DNA from: Austwickia sp.
GTDB lineage: Bacteria; Actinomycetota; Actinomycetes; Actinomycetales; Dermatophilaceae
Length of the DNA stretch: 64,000 nucleotides
Direction of reading: 5' to 3'
NCBI GenBank assembly: GCA_016699675.1
Contig: CP064985.1
Coordinates: forward strand, 2,170,001 to 2,234,000
Shown: one piece after another, positions 17,253-26,316 of the stretch
How positions within the stretch are numbered: position 1 is the stretch's first letter
Layout: every line of letters begins with the position of its first letter
Notes under the pieces: generated by a model
Seen by the model: only the letters and a program-made list of their open reading frames with translations
What the model was told of the DNA's origin: nothing
The model's database searches: none
Translations under genes and position numbers: made by a program

Positions 17253-17259
17253 GACCCTC

Positions 17260-18606
17260 GTGACGCAGACCACCGCAGCCAACGAGCAGACCGCGACGAC
17301 CGAGGCGACCAAGGTGTTCCTCGGCGAGGCCGACATCCCGACGCATTGGTACAACATCGTCGCCGACCTGCCGACCCCGCCGGCGCCGCACCTGCACCCC
17401 GGCACCAGGGAGCCGTTGGCGCCGGAGGACATGACGGCGATCTTCCCGGTGGGGCTCATCGCGCAGGAGGCGAGCACGGAGCGCTGGATCGAGATCCCGG
17501 CGGCGGTGCAGGAGATCTATCGGTTGTGGCGGCCCTCCCCCCTGCACCGGGCGCGCCGGCTGGAGAAGGCGCTGGGCACGACGGCGCGGATCTACTACAA
17601 GTACGAGGGCGAGTCCCCGGTCGGCTCGCACAAGACGAATTCCGCGGTGCCGCAGGCGTACTACAACAAGGTCGAGGGCAAAACCCGGCTCACCACGGAG
17701 ACGGGCGCCGGCCAGTGGGGCGCCGCGCTCGCCTTCGCCACCCAGGTCTTCGGGATGACCTGCGACATCTTCCAGGTGCGCAACACCTTCGAGAACAAGC
17801 CGTACCGCAGCCTGCTCATGCGGACCTTCGGGGCCACCGTCACCCCCTCTCCCTCAGACACCACGGAGGCGGGCCGGGCGCTGCAGGCCAAGTTCCCCGG
17901 CACGACCGGCTCGCTCGGCATGGCGATCTCCGAGGCCATCGAACTCGCCGTCCAGGACCCGAACGCCTCCTACGCGCTCGGCTCGGTGCTCAACCACGTG
18001 GCGCTCCACCAGACCGTCATCGGCCAGGAGGCGCTCAAGCAGCTCTCGGTCTTCGGCGAAGAGATGCCCGACTACCTGTTCGCCTGTGCCGGCGGCGGCT
18101 CCAACCTGGCGGGGCTCAGCTTCCCGTTCCTGCGGGAGAACCTTGAGGGCCGGGCGAAGGTCGACATCGTCGCGTGCGAACCGGCGGCCGCGCCGTCGCT
18201 GACCCAGGGCGAGTACCGCTACGACTTCGGTGATTCCTCGGGCATGACGCCGCTGCTGAAGATGTACACCCTCGGCAGCGACTTCGTCCCCGACCCGGTG
18301 CACGCGGGCGGCCTGCGCTACCACGGGATGGCGCCCCTGGTCAGCCACTGCTACCACGAGAAGATGATCCGCGCCGTGGCCATCAAGCAGCGGGAGGCCT
18401 TCGAGGCGGGCGTGCTCTTCGCCCGGGCCGAGGGCATCGTGCCCGCCTCGGAGTCCAACCACGCCATCGCCGGTGCGCTGCAGCAGGCCCGCGCGGCGGC
18501 GGCCGACGGCAGTTCCCCGGTGATCCTCATCGGGGTGTCCGGGTCGGGTCAGCTGGACCTGCCGGCCTACGCCGAGTACCTCAGCGGGGACATGATCGAC
18601 GCCTGA
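17260..18606 (+). CDS. trpB2: Tryptophan synthase beta chain, TrpB2 type
   Basis: The 448-residue protein is a PLP beta-synthase making tryptophan from indole and serine. Its layout matches the longer TrpB2 subfamily: an N-terminal THWYNIVADLPTP block absent from TrpB1, the PLP lysine in YKYEGESPVGSHKTNSA, TTETGAGQWG, and the phosphate loop CAGGGSNLAG. A longer open frame upstream (to 17143) is not conserved; GTG 17260 fits the promoter, and GTG 17251 is an alternative. It is not in a trp operon, so it may scavenge indole. A tryptophanase gene is 9 kb away. Confidence 0.93.
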   Translation: MTQTTAANEQTATTEATKVFLGEADIPTHWYNIVADLPTPPAPHLHPGTREPLAPEDMTAIFPVGLIAQEASTERWIEIPAAVQEIYRLWRPSPLHRARRLEKALGTTARIYYKYEGESPVGSHKTNSAVPQAYYNKVEGKTRLTTETGAGQWGAALAFATQVFGMTCDIFQVRNTFENKPYRSLLMRTFGATVTPSPSDTTEAGRALQAKFPGTTGSLGMAISEAIELAVQDPNASYALGSVLNHVALHQTVIGQEALKQLSVFGEEMPDYLFACAGGGSNLAGLSFPFLRENLEGRAKVDIVACEPAAAPSLTQGEYRYDFGDSSGMTPLLKMYTLGSDFVPDPVHAGGLRYHGMAPLVSHCYHEKMIRAVAIKQREAFEAGVLFARAEGIVPASESNHAIAGALQQARAAAADGSSPVILIGVSGSGQLDLPAYAEYLSGDMIDA

Positions 18607-18681
18607 TCGCGAAGCGGCCGGCTGTCCCCTGACGGTGGGCGGCCCGCCTCGCGACGTGGGTCGCCTCCGGCGGGAGGTCGC

Positions 18682-19341
18682 CTATGAGGCACCGCGGCGG
18701 ACGCGGCAGCGGGCATGCGGTACGTCGAGTGCCGGGTGCAGCCGCACCCCCTCGGCGGGCGGGCGGTGTCGCATGCCGTCATTGGTCAGGTTGACCTCGA
18801 CATCGAGCACGCCTGGCGCCGAGACGTGGGCTTGGGTTTCGCCGATCCGGCGGAGCATTGCCAGGGACGCCGGGTTGTCGGCGGCCACCTCGGTCAACAG
18901 ATAGGTCACGCCCGGCGGCCGGCGCTCCACCAGCAGGGGCAGCAGGGCCGACGCCACCCCCTTGCCCTGCCAGGCGTCCTTCACGGTCACGGCGACGTCG
19001 GCGGCATCGGGGAGATCGCGATACCGCACGATGCGGCCGATGGCCACGTCGAGCGGGCCGTCGGCCGTCTCCACGACCATGACGAGCGCGACATGTTCGA
19101 CGCCGTCCACCTCGTCCACCAGGCGGTCCAGCATGGCGTCTGTGAGCTGCGGCACACTCGCGAGGAATCGGAGGCGGCGCGAGTGCGGCGAGAGCGCCTG
19201 GTACTCCGCCGCCAACGCGGCGCGGTCGTCCCGACGGAGCGGCCGGGTCCACGCCACGGTGCCGTCGCGCAACGTCACCTTTGCCATGTCCCGGTCGCTG
19301 AGCTGGTCTTTCGTTGCCTCGTCGATCGCTTCGTCGGACAT
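18682..19341 (-). CDS. GNAT-family N-acetyltransferase
   Basis: The 219-residue protein has the GNAT fold: WTRPLRRDDRAALAAEYQAL at the start, VAVTVKDAWQGKGVASALLPLL as the acetyl-CoA pyrophosphate loop (about 120-141), and LRRIG near 170. The N-terminal block resembles the acyltransferase part of PatA-type lysine acetyltransferases, but no regulatory domain is attached. The start is ATG 19341; a TTG at 19356 is an alternative. The acceptor substrate is unknown. It is convergent with the trpB2-type gene. Confidence 0.85.
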   Translation of the reverse strand: MSDEAIDEATKDQLSDRDMAKVTLRDGTVAWTRPLRRDDRAALAAEYQALSPHSRRLRFLASVPQLTDAMLDRLVDEVDGVEHVALVMVVETADGPLDVAIGRIVRYRDLPDAADVAVTVKDAWQGKGVASALLPLLVERRPPGVTYLLTEVAADNPASLAMLRRIGETQAHVSAPGVLDVEVNLTNDGMRHRPPAEGVRLHPALDVPHARCRVRRGAS

Positions 19342-19389
19342 CCGGTCTCGTTTCAAGAGTCCAGCGTGGTCGGGCTGCGTGATCGAACC

Positions 19390-20722
19390 CTACGGTCGAG
19401 TATCACCCTGCTGGCGACCTGAGTCCCGGTGCATCGAGGATTCGGCGCGGCCAGCGGCCTCGTGTCGCTCCGCCAGCCGGTCGAGTTGAGCGCGCTGGTG
19501 AGCGTGGCCGAACCACTCGTACCCCACGACCGTCGGCACGGTGGACGTCATCAGCACGGCCAGGCACACCGCGGGCGGCGCCCCGGCGCGGGCGAGCAGT
19601 ACCGACCCGATGAGGATCGCCGCGGTGAGCGAGACCAGCACGATGTGGCGCAGGTCGGCCTCGGGCACGAAGAAGGTGTAGAGACCGTAGAGCCCGAGGT
19701 AGAAGAGGAATACCGGCCACGCGATCGCGCAGATCGAGGTGGCCGCATCGATGGTGGCCTCGCCGGACAGCACGTACCCGCCACGTGCAGCCCCGCCCCC
19801 GTCGCCGCGACGGCCGTGAGGACCACGAGGTGGACGAGGATGAAGGCCGGGAGCGCGTCGCGGCGAATCTCCAGAGCCCGCGCGAAATCGACGGTGAAGT
19901 AACTCCACCACATCCCGAACGTCAGGACGATGCCGGCGACAACGACGAGGACGGCGTCCCGTGACCAGCCGCCATGCTCTTCGACGGGCGCTGGCCAGGG
20001 CGGCGACCGTGCCGATGACGCCCCTCGCCGAGGGTGATGATCGCGAGCAGCGAATACCGTTCCGCCAGGTGATGGGGGTGCCACGGGGTGCCGTAGCGGC
20101 GCTCGAGCAGCACCGGCGTACCCACCTCCACCACCATCGCTGCCGCGGCCCCGACTACGAAGGCGGTCCAACTGGTCTGGGCGACGAGCAGGACGACCCA
20201 CAGGAGCTGGACCAGGAGGATGTAGCCGGCGAACTTCAGCGCCACCGGCCGGTGCGCCGGATCCTGCGCGGCGACCCGCGCCCACTGGGCGACCATCGCG
20301 ACCCGCATGACGACGTACCCCGCGACCATCAGCGCGTTGTCGGGATGCGGCTCGGTCAGGGAATGGAAGAACGGCGCCATGCCCAGCGCGAGGACCACGA
20401 CCCCGATCATCTGGACCGTCGTCAGGAGGCGGTGGAGCCAGTCGTCGGGGTCGAAGGCGGAGGCGTACCAGGTGAAGTTCGTCCAGGCCCACAGGATCGC
20501 GAAGGACGCGATGAGATAACCCTTCGTGCCGGTCGCGAGGTGGCCCTGCATCACCTCGTGCGCGAACAGCCCGCCCGCCTGCCCGAACGCCACCGCGAAG
20601 GTGAGGTCGTAGAGCAGCTCCAGGGGCGTCGCCACGCGATGCCGCTCGTGCGGGTCGCGCGCGCGGGCGCGCCGCAGCCCTTCCGGGGATCGTGGGGACG
20701 TGCCGAGGCTGCTCTCACTCAC
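19390..20722 (-). pseudogene. LtrA-like membrane protein gene broken by three frameshifts
   Basis: Three consecutive frames carry one membrane protein of the low-temperature-requirement A type. From GTG 20722 come VATPLELLYDLTFAVAFGQA, FTWYASAFDPDDW and RYSLLAIITLGEG. An extra base in the C-run at 20021-20024 shifts to VIGTVAALAS. A second extra base near 19986-19988 shifts to VEEHGGWSRDAVLVVV and FGMWWSYFTVDF. A missing base near 19777-19779 shifts to YVLSGEATIDAATS and the end at 19390. Repaired, the product would be about 440 residues with 10-11 helices. All breaks are beside short homopolymers, so sequencing error is possible. It starts 10 bp after the upstream NPD-type gene. Confidence 0.85.
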
Positions 20723-20732
20723 AGGCGCAACT

Positions 20733-22214
20733 CTAGGAGCCGGCCGCCAGCAGATAGCGGACGGCGTCCGCGGCGGCGTACGAGCCGGTCGCGTTGTCCC
20801 GCAGCAGTTCCGCGACGGGAGTGAGGTCCGCGCCCGTGGTGACGAGGGCGGGTTCGGTGCGTCCGTCGCCGCGGCGTTGGGCCAGCCCGCAGGCGGCGAG
20901 GAGCGCGTTGCACAGGCAGGCGCGGCCCGCTCGGTTCGCCTCGCGGCCGCCCTTGCGCAGGTAAGCCTGTTCGGGCTCGGCCGGGCATCGGAAGTCCACC
21001 TTGCCGTCGGGTGCGAGGTACGCCGAGCGCAGGAAGCCCAGGTCGCACACGGGCCGGCGGTCCGCCGCCACGGCGGGGTCGGTCCAGGTGCCCGCCAGCT
21101 CGGCGACCCGGAACGGGAAGCCGGTCGGCGAGACCCGCCAGTCGGCGCGGACCTGCAGATCACCCCGGTCGACCTGGTCGCGGACCGCCTCCTTGAGGTG
21201 CAGCGCCAGGCCGGATTCGTCGCTGAGGGCGAAGAGCGTGCCGGCCTGGACGCCGGTGGCGCCCAGCTCGAGCGCGCGACGTACGCCCGCTGGCGACGCG
21301 CACGCCCCCGCCAGCCACACGGGGAGGCCGAGCGCGACGATCCGGCGGACGTCGACCTCGTCGCGGCTGCCGTAAACGGGCTGGCCGCGCTCGTCCATTT
21401 CGCGGGGCCCCCGCGGCGGCGCGTTGTGGCCGCCCGCCAGCGGACCCTCGACGACGAACCCGTCGGGCCGCAGCAGCGGATCGGCGGCCAGCGCCTCCGC
21501 AAGGTCCACGGACGCCACGATGGCGAGGATGTGCGGCACGGCGAGCGGTGGCGCGGCCGGGAGCGGAATGATGTCCGCGGGTTCGAAGCGGACCTGGACG
21601 TCGGCGCGGGCGCCGACCACCCGCACGTCCAGCACCGCCGGCTCGTGGCGGGCGAGGGTGCGCACCAGCTCCGGGATGTCGGCGGGACTGCCGGCACCGA
21701 CGCACACGTAGTCGACCCCGGCGAGGAGCGCGCCGTAGCAGGAGGCCGGCAGCGGCAGGTCGATCTTGTGCAGGTAGTTGATGCCGACGACGCCGTCGTG
21801 GTCCTCCTTGGCGAGCCAGACCTCGACGAAGTTCGCGACCACCGTGAGTTCCTGGAGCGGCCGGGCCGAGGACAGGGTGTGCCGCAGCACGGGTCGATAG
21901 GCGGCGTCCGGGCCGATGCCGCCGGGGACGAAGTAGGTCTCCAGGACGCGGGCCGCGATCTCGGGGACGGGGAAGGCGGCCAACGCGCGGCGGACGTGGC
22001 CGCCGGGGTCGCCGTCCTGCAAGCGGCGCGCGCAGACGACGTCCAGGGCGGTGCCTGAGACGACACCGAGCTGGCCGGTGCGGGCGACGGCCTTCGCCAG
22101 TCGCCAGCCGGAGATGGTCACGCCCATGCCGCCCTGAATGATGGTCGGGGGGTTCGCGCGACGGGGCCCCGCGGTGGCGGGGGACGGGAGGGACCGTTGG
22201 TCTGGTGTGCTCAT
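20733..22214 (-). CDS. Nitronate monooxygenase-like flavoprotein (NPD family)
   Basis: The 493-residue protein is a TIM-barrel flavoenzyme: PTIIQGGMGVTISGWRLA at the start, VDYVCVGAGSPADIPEL, GFVVEGPLAGGHNAPP (FMN phosphate and active-site loop, with the conserved GGH) and GATGVQAGTLFAL. A 130-residue C-terminal extension has two cysteine-containing motifs (FRCPAEPE and GRACLCNALLAACG), as in the longer COG2070 members. The start is ATG 22214 (MSTPDQRS); the in-frame GTG at 22283 is less likely. It is divergent from a PucR-type regulator, which may control it. Nitronate oxidation is a family-level guess. Confidence 0.85.
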   Translation of the reverse strand: MSTPDQRSLPSPATAGPRRANPPTIIQGGMGVTISGWRLAKAVARTGQLGVVSGTALDVVCARRLQDGDPGGHVRRALAAFPVPEIAARVLETYFVPGGIGPDAAYRPVLRHTLSSARPLQELTVVANFVEVWLAKEDHDGVVGINYLHKIDLPLPASCYGALLAGVDYVCVGAGSPADIPELVRTLARHEPAVLDVRVVGARADVQVRFEPADIIPLPAAPPLAVPHILAIVASVDLAEALAADPLLRPDGFVVEGPLAGGHNAPPRGPREMDERGQPVYGSRDEVDVRRIVALGLPVWLAGACASPAGVRRALELGATGVQAGTLFALSDESGLALHLKEAVRDQVDRGDLQVRADWRVSPTGFPFRVAELAGTWTDPAVAADRRPVCDLGFLRSAYLAPDGKVDFRCPAEPEQAYLRKGGREANRAGRACLCNALLAACGLAQRRGDGRTEPALVTTGADLTPVAELLRDNATGSYAAADAVRYLLAAGS

Positions 22215-22329
22215 GGCGGCGCCTGTCGATCGCTGACGGCTCGCCCCGGGGCGGTAACGAGTCTTCTTCAGTCTCAGGGGCATCGGCGGATGGGTGAAGA
22301 GCGGTTGGCACGGACCTGTCCGGCTGCAA

Positions 22330-22346
22330 TTATCACCAGGTGATAA
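22330..22346. promoter_or_regulatory. 17-bp palindrome across the start codon of the PucR-type gene
   Basis: TTATCACC-A-GGTGATAA is a perfect palindrome centred at 22338. It covers the GTG start at 22340 and overlaps AATTAT (22328-22333), a possible -10 box 6 nt before that GTG. It lies in the divergent gap between the NPD-type gene (start 22214) and the regulator, and is a candidate operator for one or both. Confidence 0.6.
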
Positions 22347-23581
22347 CCGAATCCGATCGTCCCTGGAAAACGATCGATCCGGGGATAGCCGCGGTGCTAA
22401 AGCCTGTCCTGCCCGCGTTGGTGGACCACACCATCGAGGACATCGCTCGGCGCTATCCCGACCTCGGCGCCGATCTGACCGGCCGATACGGCCAGGGGAT
22501 GCGCGGGGGCATCCAGGATGCGCTCACCCGGTTCCTGGACCTCCTGGGCTCCGATCTCCCGGCACTCGACGATGAGCTCGCCGGAGTCTTCGCCTCGTTC
22601 GGCGCCAGGGAGGATCGGCGGGGGCGGTCCATGGCGACGCTCCTCGCGGCGTACCGGGACGGCGCCCGGGGCGCCTGGCGGCTCTTCTCTCAGGCGGCGC
22701 TCGCGCACCACGTCTCCCAGGTGACCACGGTGCGGCTCGCCGAGGCGATCTTCGTCTACATCGACGAGCTCTCCACCACCAGCGCCATGGGGTTCGCGCA
22801 GGCGCAACTCACCAGGGCGTCGCAGCGCGACCTGCTGCGTCGCGAGCTCGCGGACGCCCTCCTCGCCGGCGAGTCGGGGACCGCCGCGCCACGGGTCGCC
22901 GAGCTGGCCAGTCGCGCCGAGTGGGCCGTGCCGGCCGCTGCCGCCGTCGCGGTCTTCGTCCGGCGCGGCGAGGGGCCCGCGGCGGCGGTGCCGATTCTGC
23001 ACCCGGATGTGCTGGTCACCGACCGGGGCGACGAGTGGCACGCGGTCCTGCCCGAGTGGGCGGTCGAGGCCTGCGCGCAGCGGATCGAGGAACTGCGGCC
23101 GGAGGGACCCCGCGCCTACCTGGGGACGATCCGGCCGCTCGCCGAGGCGCCGGTGTCGCTGGCGCATGCGCGGGCGGTGCGGCGGCTCGCGATCCGCGGC
23201 CTGGTCCCCGACCGCGCCGTCGTGTCCGCCACGACCCACCTGCCCTTGCTCGTGCTGCATGCGGATCGACGGCTCCTGTCGGGCCTGGTCGACAGCCAGC
23301 TCGGACCGCTGGGCGAGGTCGCGCCGGCCCGACGCGAGGTGCTGGCCGAGACCCTGCGGACCTGGCTGCTGCAGCACGGCGACCGCCTCGCGACCGGACG
23401 GGCCCTGGGCGTGCATCCGCAGACGGTCAGCTACCGACTCGCCGAACTCCGCAAGGTCTTCGGGTCGGCGCTGGAAGATCCGGACCGGCGGTTCGCCCTC
23501 ACCATGGCCCTGGTCGGCCGTGGGATCGGCGGCGGAATCGGCAGGGCGGACGGCGGCGGTGGCGGCGACCCCATCCTGTGA
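22340..23581 (+). CDS. PucR/CdaR-type transcriptional regulator
   Basis: The 413-residue protein has an N-terminal all-helical domain (about 1-165), a central domain, and a C-terminal PucR-type helix-turn-helix: LAETLRTWLLQHGDRLATGRALGVHPQTVSYRLAELRKVFG (about 335-375). This domain is found in CdaR/PucR/PurC-type activators of diverse catabolic genes. The GTG 22340 has no ribosome site and sits inside a palindrome. The tail is Gly-rich. It is divergent from the NPD-type enzyme, its most likely target. Confidence 0.85.
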   Translation: MITESDRPWKTIDPGIAAVLKPVLPALVDHTIEDIARRYPDLGADLTGRYGQGMRGGIQDALTRFLDLLGSDLPALDDELAGVFASFGAREDRRGRSMATLLAAYRDGARGAWRLFSQAALAHHVSQVTTVRLAEAIFVYIDELSTTSAMGFAQAQLTRASQRDLLRRELADALLAGESGTAAPRVAELASRAEWAVPAAAAVAVFVRRGEGPAAAVPILHPDVLVTDRGDEWHAVLPEWAVEACAQRIEELRPEGPRAYLGTIRPLAEAPVSLAHARAVRRLAIRGLVPDRAVVSATTHLPLLVLHADRRLLSGLVDSQLGPLGEVAPARREVLAETLRTWLLQHGDRLATGRALGVHPQTVSYRLAELRKVFGSALEDPDRRFALTMALVGRGIGGGIGRADGGGGGDPIL

Positions 23582-23664
23582 GCCTCATCACGCGATCGCC
23601 TGACCTGCCAGTTCCCCGGTGGTCGTGGCGATTCGGGCCTGCCGGGGCGTGAAAGAATCCCAGC

Positions 23665-24747
23665 GTGCGCGTCTACAACTTCTCCGCCGGTCCCGCGATG
23701 CTCCCCCTGCCCGTCCTGGAGCGGGCCCAGTCCGAATTGATCGACTGGCAGGGCTCCGGGATGTCCGTGACGGAGGTGAGTCACCGGGGGAAGGCCTTCG
23801 TGGCGTGCGCGGCTCAGGCCGAACAGCTCCTGCGCACGGTGATGGGCATCGGCGACGACTACGCCGTCCTCTTCCTGCAGGGCGGAGCCAGTGGGCAGTT
23901 CGCGGCGATCCCCATGAACCTCACCGCTCCCGGCGACTCGATCGACCTCATCAACACCGGCTCGTGGTCCAAGAAGGCGCTCGCCGAGGCCAAGCGCCAG
24001 GAGATCGACGTGACGGTCGTCGCGGACGAGAAGGCGTCGAACTACACGACGACGCCGGCCGCCGGATCGTACGCCGTGAGCCCGGGCGCGACGTACCTGC
24101 ACTACACCCCCAACGAGACCATCGGCGGCGTGGAATTCGGCTACGTCCCGCAGACCGGCGACGTGCCGCTGGTCGCGGACATGTCGAGCACGATCCTGTC
24201 CCGGCCGATCGACGTGGACCGGTTCGGCGTCATCTACGCGGGCGCGCAGAAGAACATGGGGCCCGCCGGCCTGTGCGTGGTCGTCGTCCGCCGCGACCTG
24301 CTCGGTCGGGCCCGGCCGAGCACGCCGTCCATCCTGGACTGGCAGCAGATGGCCGAGAACGACTCCATGCTCAACACGCCCCCGACCTTCGGGATCTACC
24401 TGCTCGGGCTGATCCTGGAGTGGATCCACGGGGACGGCGGTCTGGCCGCGATGGGCGAGCGCAACCGCGCCAAGGCGCAGGCCCTGTACGCCGCCATCGA
24501 CGGCTCGGACTTCTATCGCAATCCCGTGGCGGTCGACAGCCGCTCGTGGATGAATGTGCCGTTCATCCTGGCGAACCCAGACCTCGACGGCGACTTCCTC
24601 GCGCAGGCGCAGGCGGCCGGGCTCACGAACCTCAAGGGGCACCGGTCCGTCGGCGGGATGCGCGCGAGCATCTACAACGCGATGCCCATGGAAGGTGTCC
24701 AGGCCCTCATCGACTTCATGAAGGAGTTCGAGCGCACCCGGGCCTGA
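23665..24747 (+). CDS. serC: Phosphoserine aminotransferase
   Basis: The 360-residue class-V PLP enzyme converts 3-phosphohydroxypyruvate to phosphoserine. It matches the E. coli-type SerC: VYNFSAGPAMLPLPVLERA at the start, FLQGGASGQFAAIPMNL, the PLP-lysine motif YAGAQKNMGPAG, and TPPTFGIYLLGLILEWI. GTG 23665 is the conserved start; AAGAAT 6 nt upstream is a weak -10-like hexamer. The next gene, serA, starts 31 bp after the stop, so the first two steps of serine synthesis are in one operon. Confidence 0.96.
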   Translation: MRVYNFSAGPAMLPLPVLERAQSELIDWQGSGMSVTEVSHRGKAFVACAAQAEQLLRTVMGIGDDYAVLFLQGGASGQFAAIPMNLTAPGDSIDLINTGSWSKKALAEAKRQEIDVTVVADEKASNYTTTPAAGSYAVSPGATYLHYTPNETIGGVEFGYVPQTGDVPLVADMSSTILSRPIDVDRFGVIYAGAQKNMGPAGLCVVVVRRDLLGRARPSTPSILDWQQMAENDSMLNTPPTFGIYLLGLILEWIHGDGGLAAMGERNRAKAQALYAAIDGSDFYRNPVAVDSRSWMNVPFILANPDLDGDFLAQAQAAGLTNLKGHRSVGGMRASIYNAMPMEGVQALIDFMKEFERTRA

Positions 24748-24778
24748 GGGCGGCCCTTTCCCCAGCGCTCCCGTCGCC

Positions 24779-25963
24779 ATGACGTACCGCATCCAGACCC
24801 TGAACGCGATCAGCCCCAGCGGACTGTCCCGCCTGCCCTCCGACACCTACGAGGTCGGCAACGCCGTCGAGGAGCCGCACGCGCTGCTGTTGCGCTCGGC
24901 CAACCTGCACGGCCAGCCCATCCCCGAGTCGGTGCTCGCGGTCGCCCGCGCCGGCGCCGGCACCAACAACATCCCGATCGCCGAGTACTCCGCCCGCGGC
25001 ATCCCGGTGTTCAACACCCCCGGCGCGAATGCCAACGCGGTCAAGGAGCTCGTGCTGGCCGGGGCGCTCATGGGGGCCCGCAACCTGTTCGCCGCCGCCT
25101 CGTTCGTCCGGGACCTCGCTCCCGAGGACGGCACGATGGACGAGGCCGAGATGGACAAGGTCGTCGAGGCGAACAAGAAGAAGTACGCCGGGTGGGAGCT
25201 GCCGGGTCGCACGCTGGGCGTCGTCGGCCTCGGCGCGATCGGGGTCCAGGTCGCGAACGCCGGCCTGGCGCTGGGCATGAAGGTCGTCGGCTACGACCCC
25301 CAGATCACCGTGCGGCACGCCTGGCAGCTCTCCGCCAGCGTCGAGCGCGCCGAGTCCATCGACGACGTCTTCCGCGCGGCGGACGTGCTGACCCTGCACC
25401 TGCCGCTGATCGAGGCGACGAAGGGTCTGGTCAACACGCAGCGACTGGCGATGATGCGGCCCGGGTCCGTGCTGCTCAACTTCGCCCGCGGCGGCATCGT
25501 CGACACGGCCGCCGTGGTGGCCTCGCTCGACGCCGGCCACCTGCGCAACTACATCTGTGACTTCCCCGCGCCGGAACTCAACCGGCACCCGAAGGTGCTC
25601 GCGCTGCCGCACCTCGGCGCGTCCACGGCCGAGGCCGAGGACAACTGCGCCGCGATGGCCGCCGACGAGCTGCGCGACTTCCTGGAGAAGGGGGAGATCA
25701 GCAACAGCGTGAACTTCCCCAACGCCCGGCTGCCCCGGGCGGAGGGCACGACCCGCGTGGTCATCGCCAACAGCAACGTGCCGAACATCGTCAGCCGGGT
25801 GACGACCACGGTGGCGGATGCCGGCCTGAACATCGCCGACATGCTCAACGCCTCGCGCGGCGACCTGGCCGTGACGCTGGTCGACCTCGACAACGGCGTA
25901 CCCGCCGATCTCGTCGACCGCATCCGGGCCCTCGAGGGAGTGCTCAGCGCCCGCGTGGTCTGA
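24779..25963 (+). CDS. serA: D-3-phosphoglycerate dehydrogenase
   Basis: The 394-residue enzyme makes 3-phosphohydroxypyruvate with NAD. The NAD fold has GLGAIGVQVANAGLALGM, the catalytic residues lie in LLNFARGGIVDT (Arg) and ALPHLGASTAEAEDN (His), and the C-terminal ACT domain (about 325-394) starts TRVVIANSNVPNIVSRV. It is the short type without the intervening allosteric domain of M. tuberculosis SerA. ATG 24779 is conserved. It follows serC by 31 bp; a 38-bp palindrome follows the stop after 12 bp. Confidence 0.96.
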   Translation: MTYRIQTLNAISPSGLSRLPSDTYEVGNAVEEPHALLLRSANLHGQPIPESVLAVARAGAGTNNIPIAEYSARGIPVFNTPGANANAVKELVLAGALMGARNLFAAASFVRDLAPEDGTMDEAEMDKVVEANKKKYAGWELPGRTLGVVGLGAIGVQVANAGLALGMKVVGYDPQITVRHAWQLSASVERAESIDDVFRAADVLTLHLPLIEATKGLVNTQRLAMMRPGSVLLNFARGGIVDTAAVVASLDAGHLRNYICDFPAPELNRHPKVLALPHLGASTAEAEDNCAAMAADELRDFLEKGEISNSVNFPNARLPRAEGTTRVVIANSNVPNIVSRVTTTVADAGLNIADMLNASRGDLAVTLVDLDNGVPADLVDRIRALEGVLSARVV

Positions 25964-25975
25964 CGCTACCCATCC

Positions 25976-26030
25976 AGCCGATGACTAGCCAGACTTCTGG
26001 CTAGTCATCGGCTATGTCACGAGCTAGACT
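25976..26030 (+). promoter_or_regulatory. 38-bp perfect palindrome and promoter of the toxin-antitoxin operon
   Basis: AGCCGATGACTAGCCAGA (25976-25993) and TCTGGCTAGTCATCGGCT (25996-26013) are perfect 18-bp inverted repeats with a 2-nt centre. Beyond them lies TAGACT (26025-26030), a -10 box 6 nt before the antitoxin ATG at 26037, so the mRNA is probably leaderless. The palindrome covers the -35 region. It also ends the serA transcript, so it may be both terminator and operator. Confidence 0.7.
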
Positions 26031-26036
26031 CGAGCG

Positions 26037-26315
26037 ATGCGGAGTGTTTCCCTATCCGAAGCAAAGGACAAGCTCTCGGGTCTCATCGATGACGTCGATG
26101 AGACCCACGAGATCGTGACTATCACGCGACACGGGCGCCCAGCCGCGGTGCTGATGTCGGCCGACGACCTCGAATCCCTGCACGAGACGATGTACTGGCT
26201 GAGCCGACCCGGGCTCCGAGAATCTCTCGCCGAGGCGGAGCGAGCCGTGTCCCTGGGCGAGACCATGAGCAGCGAGGAGCTGCGCAGAGACCTCGGGCTA
26301 CCCGCCGCGCCCTAG
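26037..26315 (+). CDS. Phd/YefM-type antitoxin
   Basis: The 92-residue protein has the YefM/RelB-like N-terminal domain SVSLSEAKDKLSGLIDDVDETHEIVTITRHGRPAAVLMS, which dimerises and binds DNA, and an Asp/Glu-rich helical tail that would wrap the toxin. It is followed after 1 nt by the RelE-type toxin gene. It is expected to repress its own operon through the palindrome upstream. ATG 26037 coincides with the predicted transcript start. Confidence 0.9.
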   Translation: MRSVSLSEAKDKLSGLIDDVDETHEIVTITRHGRPAAVLMSADDLESLHETMYWLSRPGLRESLAEAERAVSLGETMSSEELRRDLGLPAAP

Positions 26316-26316
26316 C

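Noticed and set aside
26025..26030. A normal leader for the RelBE-type operon
   Set aside because: The -10 box lies 6 nt before the ATG and no ribosome site is present, so a leaderless start is preferred.
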